Assembly (NCBI GenBank): GCA_013372875.1 | Contig: JABXIW010000245.1 | Span: forward strand, 1 to 39,459 | Origin: Gammaproteobacteria bacterium | GTDB lineage: Bacteria; Pseudomonadota; Gammaproteobacteria; Enterobacterales; Kangiellaceae | Reading direction: 5' to 3' | DNA: 39,459 nt | Part shown: piece after piece, positions 1 through 8,348 of the stretch | Layout: each line of letters opens with the position of its first letter | Numbering within the stretch: the first letter of the stretch is position 1 | The notes under the pieces: generated by a model | Told to the model about the DNA's origin: nothing | What the model saw: the letters and a program-made list of their open reading frames with translations, nothing else | The model's database searches: none | Position numbers and translations under genes: made by a program

Positions 1-10
1 AAACCAACCA

Positions 11-2074
11 TTAGAAATCATTTTCGGTAAAGTCATAGGTCATACCCTCTAATGGCTTAGAGACGTAATTTCCCATGGCAAAATCAACACCCAGAGGCCA
101 AATCAAAGCCAAAGTTGAAGCATCTTCTAACTTGGTGGCAATGGTCATGATCTTATTTTGATTGGTAATATTGGTTAAGCCCACCACTTTTTCCGAGCCT
201 TCGGATTTAATGGTATCGATAAATTCACCACTGAGAGTGACGTAATTTGGCTTAATCGAAGCCACTAACTCTTTATCGTTTAAGCCGACATTGTTGATAC
301 AAAGCCCAATATCACAGTCGGATAAGGCTTCACCTAACAATTTAACACGGTTGAGATAGGAGTGAGCAACATCCGCTTCTACGCAAAGCACGACTTGATT
401 GGTTTCGATAACCGCTTTCTCGATTTTATCCAGCAGCCATTCTAATAGATCTTCAGTAACCAAGGTGCCTGGGCTTAATTTGGTAAAGAGTTTCAAGCGC
501 TTATCTTTGTCTTTCGATACCAGCTCTTTAAGCGCGGTTTTGATGCTTAAACGATCCATATCTGCATCTACACCAAGTTTCTCGAAAATATCGAAAATAC
601 CATCGCCAAGGGTTAGCTCGCCTGCACTATTTAAATAGCGGAAGAAAGATAGGTATTGGCGATTACTGCTGCCTTTTAGCGGCATCATGGGTTGATAAAG
701 CACGCGAATATTGCCCGCTTCTTTGGCTTCGATAAATTCATCGTAGATGGCTTTTTCTTTTTCGTTGAGCAGCGTATCCAATGTTGGGTTAAAGATCTTA
801 AAGCCATCACCGCCATCACTTTTAACCTTATTACAAATCGCATTGGCCTGAGCCAAGAATTTGTCTGCTTTAAGTTGATTCTCGGTAGTAGTTACTGTGC
901 CAATACTAAAGGTAATCTTGATGGTTTGGCCGGCAATCTCAAAAGAATTTTCTTTAATGTTATTGCATAGGTTTCGAGCTAGTTCACTTGGCAAACTATC
1001 AGACTCGGTTAATAGCACTGCAAAACTGCTGTCGCTAATACGACCTTTTTCTGCATTGTCAGGCGAGTTGGCACTTAACCATTGGCCAACGCTAGCTAAT
1101 AATTCGTCACAGGCAGCAATACCAAATTCTGACAAATAATTTTGATAATCATCGATTTCTATGAAGTATAAAATCGAATCAATACCAGTTTCTTCCGACT
1201 GGCTGACCGCGTGCGTTAATTTCTTTACTAATGCAGGACGGTTAAGCAGGCCGGTAATTTGATCGATAGAGCTGGCTTCTTTAAGTTTCGCCATGAGCTC
1301 TGTCTGATCGGCAACTTCTCGTACCAATAACTGCAAACAAGGCTCTTCGTCATATACCGCTGAAGATACAATAAAGTTAGCTTCAAATTCGGTGTTATCT
1401 TCGCGCTTACAATTGATGATTGACTCAACTTCTCCGCCAGATTCTTTTTGTTGCTTAAATAAGTCTTTTAATTTTTGCGTATCATCGGCGCTTACCAGAT
1501 CCATTAAGGTTAAAGCCACCAAATCGTCGTTGTCATAACCAAAACGCTCGGAATAAGTTGGGTTGGTGTAGATGTGCATTCCTTCTGCGATATAAGCTAT
1601 GGCATCTTTAGAGCTATCCAATAGCAATTCATTCCGCTTACTGGTCTCGATAATTTGCTTATTGGCTTCGAACGCAGCGATTTCACTTTCTACCATTCGT
1701 TGTTCACGTTTGATAACCCAAGCCAATAAATCAATATTGTCTCTAGCTACACAGTCGCTCAATCCCATGCGCATCATGTTGAGACGCTTGGTCTCATCGT
1801 ATTCTTTGGCTAGATAAATGGCGGGTAGGGCAGTTTTCTGAGCTTTTAGCAGTGCTAAGGCTTGTTTAACCGGAAAGTTATCCAATGAGCTTGAAAACAG
1901 TGCCAGGTGCCAAATTTTTTCTTTAAGCTGTTCACTCAGCTTTTCACTGTTATTGATTTGCTGATGACGAATGGCAAGACCTAAGTTTTTTAATTGGCTG
2001 GCTAATTCTTCACATTCATTGGCACTTGAAGCCAATATCAAAGTATTGATGTGTGATTTTTTATTGTCGGTCAT
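11..2074 (-). CDS. fimX: FimX-like degenerate REC-PAS-GGDEF-EAL protein
   Basis: Probable c-di-GMP-responsive regulator of type IV pili and twitching, inferred from architecture and length (687 aa; Pseudomonas FimX is about 690). Order: receiver-like fold (about 8-125), PAS (about 145-260), GGDEF-like (about 268-430) and EAL-like (about 445-685). The GGDEF site reads SDSSF (347-351), so cyclase activity is not expected. The EAL position reads LSF (475-477), so the catalytic Glu is missing, but Arg479 just after it is kept. FimX proteins are likewise catalytically degenerate and bind c-di-GMP through the EAL fold. The receiver domain shows no clear phospho-acceptor Asp. The start is the ATG at 2074 with a weak Shine-Dalgarno. 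It lies downstream of a PilZ-domain gene on the same strand, which fits c-di-GMP signalling. It could instead be another degenerate GGDEF/EAL protein; the assignment rests on architecture. Confidence 0.72.
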   Translation of the reverse strand: MTDNKKSHINTLILASSANECEELASQLKNLGLAIRHQQINNSEKLSEQLKEKIWHLALFSSSLDNFPVKQALALLKAQKTALPAIYLAKEYDETKRLNMMRMGLSDCVARDNIDLLAWVIKREQRMVESEIAAFEANKQIIETSKRNELLLDSSKDAIAYIAEGMHIYTNPTYSERFGYDNDDLVALTLMDLVSADDTQKLKDLFKQQKESGGEVESIINCKREDNTEFEANFIVSSAVYDEEPCLQLLVREVADQTELMAKLKEASSIDQITGLLNRPALVKKLTHAVSQSEETGIDSILYFIEIDDYQNYLSEFGIAACDELLASVGQWLSANSPDNAEKGRISDSSFAVLLTESDSLPSELARNLCNNIKENSFEIAGQTIKITFSIGTVTTTENQLKADKFLAQANAICNKVKSDGGDGFKIFNPTLDTLLNEKEKAIYDEFIEAKEAGNIRVLYQPMMPLKGSSNRQYLSFFRYLNSAGELTLGDGIFDIFEKLGVDADMDRLSIKTALKELVSKDKDKRLKLFTKLSPGTLVTEDLLEWLLDKIEKAVIETNQVVLCVEADVAHSYLNRVKLLGEALSDCDIGLCINNVGLNDKELVASIKPNYVTLSGEFIDTIKSEGSEKVVGLTNITNQNKIMTIATKLEDASTLALIWPLGVDFAMGNYVSKPLEGMTYDFTENDF

Positions 2075-2100
2075 TGAATAACTTCTATGAATTTTGTGAT

Positions 2101-2121
2101 GCCAATCTTATCGTGATTGGC
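2101..2121. promoter_or_regulatory. 7-bp dyad in the leader of the fimX-like gene
   Basis: GCCAATC (2101-2107) and GATTGGC (2115-2121) form a perfect inverted repeat 26 bp upstream of the start codon of the fimX-like gene. On the minus strand no U-run follows it, so it is not a standard terminator for the upstream PilZ gene. An operator or a leader hairpin is possible. Function unknown. Confidence 0.3.
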
Positions 2122-2223
2122 AAAAAAATGTATTAACTAAAGCACAAATTTAGCAGTATTTTACTGTTTTCAAAAGTAAAAACTCGCTTCCTAGAGTTTC
2201 AATACCAAACTAGTAGAAATCAG

Positions 2224-3993
2224 TTACTTTGGTTGATAGTGAAACTGCAAGAAGTTTGAGGTTTGCAGAATTCGCTTGGTGAGTTCGATTTTATACTCTT
2301 GCTCAGGTGTCATAATGGCAACGGTTTGCCCTGAGCGATAACCCATAGGTGGCAAAATAATACTGCTATCAATGCCAACATTGGGCATTTCTGGCAGTAA
2401 CAAGCCATTATGATGATAGGCAGGTTTTGCATAATCCCAGTCTAGCGTTGCACGAACGGGGGTAGCTTGTGGAGAAATCAGTTCAACCCCGATTAAAAAG
2501 GTTTCTTCGTTATGCCATCGATTCCAGCGGATCAGACCTAAATTAAATTGGATCTCACCATTTTTATAATTTTGAATGGTCACTAGCTCATTCGATTCCA
2601 CATGGTTCGATGGTGCGTTGGAAAAGGCCAAACAAAAACCAGCAGGGCTGACATCTTTAATTAAGCCGTGAACCCACTCATAACCTTTTTTGGTTTTAAA
2701 TTCTTTAAATGGTTGGTTTTGTTTTTGCTCTTTGCGTTGCTCATAACTTCTGGGCTTATAAATTGAGTCAAAAGCGTCATCTGTTTTTGGCTTTTCGCTC
2801 GAACCAAAAGTGTTTTCTCGGCGCCATACGAAACTGTGCTGGCTATCGTCATCATCAGCCTGAATGCTCAAGCCACTGGTTTCAAACATGGGTTTAACTT
2901 TAGGTTTGCCAAAGAAGCGTTCTCTAACTTCTTGTCCTAAACGCTCAACTAAGAAGTGATGAGAGGCGGCCATACCGATCGCCGCTTCGGTGGAATCTTC
3001 AGAGTTGACGCGAATAAAGTTACGGCTTTTTACCGTTTTCCAGTGATCAAGTAGATGTACTTTTAGGCTGTCTGTGATTTCAAGTTGAGTACTTTTGCGG
3101 AACAGACTAAAAAAACCTTCTTTGTTTTCAATGGCATTATTTTCAACGGCGGCAACGGCTTGTGTGAGATCTATGCCAATCCAATCGCCCGAATCACTAT
3201 CTATCGCATCGCTGGGTTGCGGCGCTATGCCTAGGCTGGTGGAATATGCATATAAGCATTGAGCGGTCACTTTTGGGTTTATCTCGATTAAAGGTGCGAT
3301 GCTTTCCAGAATTTGATAGGACTCATTAACCTCGCCATGCTTCATTTGGAAGGGGTTACAAGTCGAAACCGCAAGATTACGTTTAAACTGCAAAGCAATA
3401 GAATGTAAATCGCTGGATTCATGCTTGAGTTTTTGCTCAAAAATATCGTGTTGATTGGCCAGAGCGTAAATGATGTTTTGCTGTTGCCACACTTTGCTGC
3501 CAACGGTTTTATAAAGCTGGTAGCGTTGCAGTTGTACCAAACCTTGGCATTTTAAAGTATTAGCACAAGCTGCAGGCAATATGGTTTTTGCATATTTCTC
3601 TAGTAACTCAGGGTTTTGTGCTAAATCTTCAATCACAGCGTTGTAGCCAAAAATTTGCTCAGAAGCGATGGCATGCACTAGCTCAGATGCCGACTTTAAT
3701 TTTGGCGCATAATTGAGCGGGCTATGAATATAGGTTTCGGATAAGGAACTGATCAGTTGATCGCAGGTATCGCGAGTAGCTTCCAATAGTTGCAGCCGCT
3801 CTTTTGGCGAAAAAGAGGATTGGTTAAGGTCATACAGCAAGTGAAAAACTGAAGAGGCACTTTCGCCCAAATCGATCACAGGCAAATCTTTCAGCCACAG
3901 CTGAATTTTCCTGACGCTATTGGGTATATCGTTTACGCTAGCCTCTTGTTTAACCCGAATGGTTAAACCCAACTTGCCTTGTGATAATGCCAT
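2224..3993 (-). CDS. PilZ-domain protein with long uncharacterised N-terminus
   Basis: About 589 aa, with no signal peptide or membrane segment, so probably cytoplasmic. Residues about 1-400 are mostly helical-looking and I do not recognise them. A PilZ-like domain covers roughly 445-530; it carries the typical D-x-S-x-x-G signature as DVSPAG and a later GLIRWNRW strand followed by GVELIS. The N-terminal RxxxR c-di-GMP motif of classical PilZ domains is not obvious (KKGYEW sits near there), so ligand binding is uncertain. A GTG at 3996 would add one residue, but the AGGAG lies only 3 nt from that GTG and 6 nt from the ATG at 3993, so I chose the ATG. Sitting upstream of a FimX-like gene suggests a shared c-di-GMP/pilus role (inference). 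Confidence 0.65.
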   Translation of the reverse strand: MALSQGKLGLTIRVKQEASVNDIPNSVRKIQLWLKDLPVIDLGESASSVFHLLYDLNQSSFSPKERLQLLEATRDTCDQLISSLSETYIHSPLNYAPKLKSASELVHAIASEQIFGYNAVIEDLAQNPELLEKYAKTILPAACANTLKCQGLVQLQRYQLYKTVGSKVWQQQNIIYALANQHDIFEQKLKHESSDLHSIALQFKRNLAVSTCNPFQMKHGEVNESYQILESIAPLIEINPKVTAQCLYAYSTSLGIAPQPSDAIDSDSGDWIGIDLTQAVAAVENNAIENKEGFFSLFRKSTQLEITDSLKVHLLDHWKTVKSRNFIRVNSEDSTEAAIGMAASHHFLVERLGQEVRERFFGKPKVKPMFETSGLSIQADDDDSQHSFVWRRENTFGSSEKPKTDDAFDSIYKPRSYEQRKEQKQNQPFKEFKTKKGYEWVHGLIKDVSPAGFCLAFSNAPSNHVESNELVTIQNYKNGEIQFNLGLIRWNRWHNEETFLIGVELISPQATPVRATLDWDYAKPAYHHNGLLLPEMPNVGIDSSIILPPMGYRSGQTVAIMTPEQEYKIELTKRILQTSNFLQFHYQPK

Positions 3994-4077
3994 CACCTGC
4001 TCCTTTTCCTTATTATTAATTCCATATTAACTAATGCACTGGCTGAAATCTAGCCATTTTTGATGCAAGTTATTGAT

Positions 4078-5118
4078 TTAAATGGTCAAATGTAAAGGCG
4101 TCTTGTTTGGCTCGCCAGCGATTTCACGGACTAATTTGGGGACTAAAAAACCCGCCAATTTGGCTTGCAGTTGTTTGATTAATAATTTGGCATCTTGCTC
4201 GGCCACTTCAAAGTGTGCTGTGCCTGATACTTTATCAAGGACGTGAAGATAGTAAGGGCTTACTTTATTTGCGAATAGCTTTTCACTGAGCTGAGCTAAT
4301 GTCTCGACATCATCATTGATGCCATTGAGTAAGACGCTTTGATTAAAGACTTGATAACCCGCTTGGGATAATTGGTTTAAAGCGATTGAAACTTGCGAGT
4401 CGATTTCATTTGGATGATTAGTATGCACTACCATTACCAGTTGCAATCGAGATTGAACCAAATTTAACAACGGCTGGGTCACTCTTTGCGGGATCACTAT
4501 CGGTAAACGAGAATGAATTCGAAGTCGAATGATTTGCGGAATTTGCTCAATAAATCTAACAAAATCAGTAAGATACCTGTCATTAACCGCTAAAGGGTCG
4601 CCACCAGAAATAATCACTTCGTTAATTTCTGGATTGGCTTCAAGGTATTCCGCCAATTGTTGCCAATTTTGCTTGCTGGCACGGTTTTCGGCATAAGGAA
4701 ATTCGCGACGGAAGCAATAGCGGCAGTTGATGGCGCAGTGACTAGCCAGCATAAATAAAACACGACTTTGGTACTTGTGCAGCAGACCCGCCATGCCCGT
4801 TTTTGATAAAGCCGCTGACTCATTCAATGGATCGGAGCTAAACCCTTGAATTTCAACATTTTCTTTGGCTAATGGCAAAACTTGCAGCAATAATGGATCG
4901 TTAGGCTCGCCTTTGGCCATGCGTTCAACAAAAGGCTTGGGCACCAACTGCTTAAATTTCTGTGTCGGATCTATCTCGTAGGGCAACTGATCGGGAGCAA
5001 GATCCAATAGCGATAACAATTCCACTGGATCGCTAATGGCGGAAGAAAGTAATTTTTTCCACTGTTTGTCCTGCCAAAATGGCTCGTTTTGAGCTAGAAT
5101 CTGCACGTTTTGAATCAT
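4078..5118 (-). CDS. epmB: EF-P (R)-beta-lysine synthase: lysine 2,3-aminomutase EpmB
   Basis: Radical-SAM, PLP-dependent enzyme converting L-alpha-lysine to (R)-beta-lysine, the substrate EpmA attaches to EF-P. The length (346 aa) matches EpmB (about 342) rather than the longer catabolic lysine aminomutases. The radical-SAM cluster ligands are Cys128, Cys132 and Cys135 ([10 protein letters not shown]). SGGDPL, downstream of the cluster, is typical of the family. The C-terminal EPNKTPL gives Lys339 as the probable PLP Schiff-base lysine, at the same distance from the end as in the E. coli enzyme. It is divergent from efp with only 23 bp between the start codons, so its promoter must lie partly within efp. 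All three EF-P modification and target genes are adjacent; no epmC is visible in the window. Confidence 0.95.
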   Translation of the reverse strand: MIQNVQILAQNEPFWQDKQWKKLLSSAISDPVELLSLLDLAPDQLPYEIDPTQKFKQLVPKPFVERMAKGEPNDPLLLQVLPLAKENVEIQGFSSDPLNESAALSKTGMAGLLHKYQSRVLFMLASHCAINCRYCFRREFPYAENRASKQNWQQLAEYLEANPEINEVIISGGDPLAVNDRYLTDFVRFIEQIPQIIRLRIHSRLPIVIPQRVTQPLLNLVQSRLQLVMVVHTNHPNEIDSQVSIALNQLSQAGYQVFNQSVLLNGINDDVETLAQLSEKLFANKVSPYYLHVLDKVSGTAHFEVAEQDAKLLIKQLQAKLAGFLVPKLVREIAGEPNKTPLHLTI

Positions 5119-5130
5119 ATTTAGCTAAAT
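5119..5130. promoter_or_regulatory. 12-bp perfect palindrome in the epmB/efp divergent gap
   Basis: ATTTAGCTAAAT is a perfect palindrome starting directly after the epmB start codon and ending 11 bp before the efp start. It occupies half of the 23-bp gap. It could be a regulator site shared by both genes, or simply AT-rich symmetry. No clean -35/-10 pair for either gene is visible in the gap itself. Confidence 0.3.
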
Positions 5131-5141
5131 TTAGAGGATTT

Positions 5142-5705
5142 ATGGGCACTATTACCACCAACGACTTAAAAAATGGCATAAAAATCATGCTAGATGGCGA
5201 GCCATGCAGCGTCGTCGATAACCAATTCGTACGTCCAGGTAAAGGCCAAGCCTTCAGTAAAACCAAAGTATTATACTTGCTTACGGGACGCACCGTCGAA
5301 AAAACTTTCAAATCGGGTGAGTCGATTGAAACCGCCGATGTTTTAGATACTTCTATGGAGTATTTATACACCGATGGCGAATTCTGGTACTTTATGGATC
5401 CAGATACTTTTGAGCAGGTTTCAGCAGACTCAAAAGCGGTAGGCGATAATGCTAAGTATTTGATTGAGCAAGATAAATGCCACGTGGTGCTATGGAACGG
5501 TAACCCAATTCAAATTAATCCACCAAACTTTGTGGTGTTAGAAGTCACTGATACCGATCCAGGTCTAAAAGGCGACACTTCAGGCGGCGGCTCTAAGCCA
5601 GCGACCATGCATACTGGTGCGGTAGTGCGTGTGCCTTTGTTTGTGAATATTGGGGATAAATTGAAGATCGATACTCGATCCAACGAATACGTTTCCCGCG
5701 CCTAA
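5142..5705 (+). CDS. efp: Translation elongation factor P
   Basis: EF-P binds ribosomes stalled on polyproline stretches between the P and E sites and restores peptide-bond formation. The product is 187 aa, the usual length. The modified lysine is Lys34 in VRPGKGQAF, the same position as in E. coli, and the tail [11 protein letters not shown] is typical. The start is the ATG at 5142, preceded by AGAGGA at 5133-5138. The reading frame stays open upstream to 5079, but that extension runs antisense through epmB and is not part of EF-P. The window also encodes EpmB and EpmA, so beta-lysylation of Lys34 is expected. The efp promoter must overlap the 5' end of epmB. Confidence 0.97.
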   Translation: MGTITTNDLKNGIKIMLDGEPCSVVDNQFVRPGKGQAFSKTKVLYLLTGRTVEKTFKSGESIETADVLDTSMEYLYTDGEFWYFMDPDTFEQVSADSKAVGDNAKYLIEQDKCHVVLWNGNPIQINPPNFVVLEVTDTDPGLKGDTSGGGSKPATMHTGAVVRVPLFVNIGDKLKIDTRSNEYVSRA

Positions 5706-5710
5706 TGGGC

Positions 5711-5814
5711 TAAAAAGTCCTTATACTTTGTTAAATTGAGAATTGAAATTTGCTCATTTAGGAAACTAAACTCCGCATTTCAATTCTCAATTTGCCGCGT
5801 ATAAGAACATTTTA
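5711..5814. repeat. Long multi-stem inverted repeat between efp and epmA
   Basis: A nearly symmetric 104-nt element. The outer stem pairs GTCCTTATAC (5717-5726) with GTATAAGAAC (5799-5808), 9 of 10 matching. It is weakly extended by TAAAA/TTTTA at the ends. The middle stem is a perfect 17 bp (5733-5749 with 5777-5793). The inner stem pairs TTTAG (5757-5761) with CTAAA (5766-5770) and closes a GAAA tetraloop. Internal loops are 6/5 and 7/6 nt. No U-run follows a compact GC stem, so it is not an ordinary intrinsic terminator. It may be a small mobile palindromic element (MITE/REP-like) or a structured RNA in the efp 3' end or the epmA leader. Confidence 0.75.
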
Positions 5815-5866
5815 TCGTCATAAGTTTTCGCAAAGCTTTTCCCCATTAAGATTAATCTCTAACATT

Positions 5867-6826
5867 ATGTCCTGGAAACCTACCTGTTCCACTCAAACTC
5901 TAAAAGCTCGGGCTGAGCTAAATGCTCAAGTAAGGCAATTCTTTGATGAAAGAAATGTTTTGGAAGTTGAAACACCTTTGCTGATGGAGCATGGGGTGAC
6001 GGATCGTTATATGAAGTCGATGCGTGTTGATGGGGTGTTTAAAGAAGAAGGGAAAAATAACAAAGGTTTCCTACAAACTTCGCCAGAATATGCGATGAAG
6101 CGTTTGCTGGCGGCTGGTTCGGGTTCGATTTATCAGATCGGCAAAGCTTTCCGTCTAGAAGAATCAGGTGTTAGGCATAATCCTGAATTTACCATGCTGG
6201 AGTGGTATCGAGAGGATTTTGATCATTGGCAGTTGATGGATGAAACCTTTGAGTTACTTTGCAAAGTTTTAAGCAATCGAGCAAGAGTTAATTATTCCTA
6301 CCAAGAAGCCTTTGAGACTTTTCTACAAATTAATCCTTATCAAGTAAGTCTCGAAGAATTAAAAAGCAAATCCAAAGAATTGTTGGGCGAGTTACCAGAT
6401 GATTTAGATCGCGATGATTATTTAAGTCTATTATTTGTAGATCAAATTGAGTCAAAACTTGGTAATGATAATACCATTGCATTTATTACTGATTTTCCAG
6501 CTAGCCAATCAGCACTGGCGAAGTTAGATCCTGATAATCCATTAGTTGCGCAGCGCTTTGAGATTTATATAGAAGGCTTTGAACTGGCTAATGGTTTCAA
6601 TGAACTGCAAGATCCGCAAGAACAATTGGCGCGTTTTGAAGCCGATAATATCTGGCGCAAAGATAATAATTTAGAAGAAATTGCTATCGATCAATATTTT
6701 ATTGATGCTTTGAAAACAGGTTTGCCTAGCTGTGCAGGCATTGCTTTAGGACTTGATCGCTTGCTTATGATCAAGCTAGGACTTGAGGATATTTCGCAAG
6801 TCCTAACTTTTCCTGTTAAACGCTAA
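5867..6826 (+). CDS. epmA: EF-P--lysine lysyltransferase EpmA (GenX/PoxA)
   Basis: A class-II lysyl-tRNA-synthetase paralogue lacking the anticodon-binding domain. It activates (R)-beta-lysine and transfers it to Lys34 of EF-P. The 319-aa product matches EpmA length (about 325). Class-II motif 2 is visible around FRLEESGVRHNPEFTMLEWY and motif 3 as GIALGLDRLLMI near the C-terminus; TSPEYAMKRLL is also family-typical. I chose the ATG at 5867 (MSWKP..., like E. coli MSETASWQP...) over an in-frame ATG at 5792, because that extension would run through the inverted repeat at 5711-5814 and is absent from the family. The Shine-Dalgarno is weak. The gene follows efp by 161 nt on the same strand. Confidence 0.95.
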   Translation: MSWKPTCSTQTLKARAELNAQVRQFFDERNVLEVETPLLMEHGVTDRYMKSMRVDGVFKEEGKNNKGFLQTSPEYAMKRLLAAGSGSIYQIGKAFRLEESGVRHNPEFTMLEWYREDFDHWQLMDETFELLCKVLSNRARVNYSYQEAFETFLQINPYQVSLEELKSKSKELLGELPDDLDRDDYLSLLFVDQIESKLGNDNTIAFITDFPASQSALAKLDPDNPLVAQRFEIYIEGFELANGFNELQDPQEQLARFEADNIWRKDNNLEEIAIDQYFIDALKTGLPSCAGIALGLDRLLMIKLGLEDISQVLTFPVKR

Positions 6827-6847
6827 CTACCTGTTAAACGCTAACTT
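6812..6847. repeat. 18-bp tandem duplication at the 3' end of epmA
   Basis: Two adjacent copies, 6812-6829 and 6830-6847, differ only in the last base (CCTGTTAAACGCTAACTA versus ...TT). The first copy contains the last sense codons (PVKR) and the TAA stop of epmA. The second holds the TAG stop and last sense codon of the convergent 116-aa gene. It looks like a recent slippage duplication separating two tail-to-tail stops. Confidence 0.9.
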
Positions 6848-7191
6848 GTGGTGGCAACCGCGCCACGAGTGGTGCGCTGGTTCTTCATATTTCGATGAGA
6901 CTCTACCACTTTAAAGAACACATCTTTATCAGTAACACCTACGAAACGTCGCTTGTCATGCAAGGTTGTAATAAAAGTCATTTCGTTGGAGTTTTCATTT
7001 TCAATATTGATAGGGTCTTTAAGAATTAGTTCGACCATTTCAGGTGTTGCACGATTAATGTGAGCAACATCTTTGAGTGAAACAGTTTCAAAGTAAGCTT
7101 TGAGATTAAAGCTAGGAAGCGAGAAACTTCTCATGGTAAAGCGACCTCTGCCGGCCTTGAAATCTCCCCCAAGCACTTTAAATTTTGCCAT
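6841..7191 (-). CDS. Hypothetical 116-aa protein
   Basis: I do not recognise this family. The product is basic and soluble, with no signal peptide or membrane helix. It starts MAKFKVLGGDFKAGRGRF and has a mid-section rich in acidic and amide residues (NIENENSNEM), then a TFITTLHDKRRFVGVTDKD stretch that looks like a beta-hairpin. The good Shine-Dalgarno (AAAGGAG just upstream of the ATG at 7191) and low-GC coding composition argue that it is real. It is convergent with epmA, with 14 nt between the stops. The 210-nt stretch upstream (7192-7401) should carry its promoter; I see no convincing -35/-10 pair there. Confidence 0.65.
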   Translation of the reverse strand: MAKFKVLGGDFKAGRGRFTMRSFSLPSFNLKAYFETVSLKDVAHINRATPEMVELILKDPINIENENSNEMTFITTLHDKRRFVGVTDKDVFFKVVESHRNMKNQRTTRGAVATTS

Positions 7192-7401
7192 TAACTTTCT
7201 CCTTTAAGTCATATTCTAAATTCAATAGTTGTTCGATTAATGAAATTACAAGCTCCATGCTTTTTCAAAAATCATTATCACTTTAGTGGGGGACTCTGCT
7301 CGCTTGCAAGCAAAAAAACTGCGCATTTTCTTTTTAAAGAAAGAAGTGTGAAGTGTATAACTCTTTTGGTTTTATTTAGTCAGAATACTTTACAGTTAAC
7401 T

Positions 7402-8319
7402 CTAATTTTTTGCGAGCCAGCTGTCTATTAAGTGTCTGGAAATCGAATAGGCAAAAGGTAATAGCAGCTTTTCTTGAGCGACTAACTGGTGAATTTGTTC
7501 TTTGCTAAACCAGTCAGCAGTTTCTAACTCTTGATCTTTAAGTTGGATTTCATTGGTAACTGCTTGCGCTTTAAAGCCAAGCATGACCGATTGCGGGAAT
7601 GGCCATGGTTGTGAGATTTGATATTCCACTTGGCTAAGCTCGAGACCCACTTCTTCATAGGCTTCACGCTTTACCGCTTGCTCTAAACTCTCGCCAGGTT
7701 CGACAAAGCCTGCGATGACTGAATAGCGTTTTTCAGGCCAACTTGCTTGGCGACCGAGTAGAATTTTTTCAACGCCATTGGTATCGGTATGGGTAATGGC
7801 AACAATAATTGCGGGATCGGTACGCGGAAAATGTTCAGCCGAGCATTCAGTATTACTGCACTGACGCACAAAGCCGCTATCTTTGGCAAATGTCTCATGA
7901 CCACAATAACCACAATGTTGGTGGCTAGAATGCCACTGATTTAAGGCGGTTGCTACATTGGCAAGATAAGCGTCTTGCGCTGTTAAGTGCGGTAATATGT
8001 TTCTAAGTCCATCGCTAGTTTCCCCCAGCTGAGTATCCGTCATGGATCTGAGCAAATCTGAACTGCTTAAACGGTAAGCAAAAAAATGTTGCTGGTTAAT
8101 TTTACCCAAATAAATAAAGTGAATAGGGGATAGCTCATCGACTTTGTTTTCTAATTGATTTTTAGTTAACCACATTAGATCCGTGCCGCGACTAGCCACA
8201 AACTGCTTATAAATAGGCAAAAATAAGGCATTATCGTGATTAATAAAACTGAGAATGGTTGTTTCATCATGGCGTAATTCGCCTTGGCGGTTTAGCGCTT
8301 CAAACTGAAAAGCAAACAT
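7402..8319 (-). CDS. nudC: NAD(H) pyrophosphatase / deNADding Nudix hydrolase NudC
   Basis: Hydrolyses NADH or NAD to NMN(H) and AMP; members also remove NAD caps from RNA 5' ends. All family hallmarks are visible in 305 aa. The zinc ribbon uses Cys136, Cys139, Cys154 and Cys159. The Nudix box GFVEPGESLEQAVKREAYEE spans about 204-223 and is followed by VG. The NudC-specific motif SQPWPFPQS is at 236-244. The N-terminal NUDIX-like domain is present but divergent. The start is the ATG at 8319 with AAGGAT upstream. It lies 29 nt after the YeiH-family gene on the same strand, so co-transcription is likely. Confidence 0.95.
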   Translation of the reverse strand: MFAFQFEALNRQGELRHDETTILSFINHDNALFLPIYKQFVASRGTDLMWLTKNQLENKVDELSPIHFIYLGKINQQHFFAYRLSSSDLLRSMTDTQLGETSDGLRNILPHLTAQDAYLANVATALNQWHSSHQHCGYCGHETFAKDSGFVRQCSNTECSAEHFPRTDPAIIVAITHTDTNGVEKILLGRQASWPEKRYSVIAGFVEPGESLEQAVKREAYEEVGLELSQVEYQISQPWPFPQSVMLGFKAQAVTNEIQLKDQELETADWFSKEQIHQLVAQEKLLLPFAYSISRHLIDSWLAKN

Positions 8320-8348
8320 CTATGACAATCCTTATTGGAAATATCCGG

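Noticed and set aside
4038..4064. TGGCT...AGCCA stem followed by T-run (plus strand)
   Set aside because: It is oriented for plus-strand transcription, but both flanking genes are on the minus strand and the stem is only 5 bp.
5079..5141. N-terminal extension of EF-P
   Set aside because: EF-P length, Lys34 numbering and the ribosome-binding site at 5133-5138 all place the start at 5142. The extension is antisense to epmB.
5792..5866. N-terminal extension of EpmA
   Set aside because: It overlaps the inverted repeat and is absent from the family; the family-like start MSW is at 5867.
7303..7326. GCTTGCAAGC palindrome next to an A-run as a terminator for nudC
   Set aside because: On the nudC strand the T-run comes before the stem, not after it.
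7240..7431. Plus-strand 63-aa frame upstream of nudC
   Set aside because: It lacks a ribosome-binding site and runs into the 3' end of nudC. Its composition is not coding-like.
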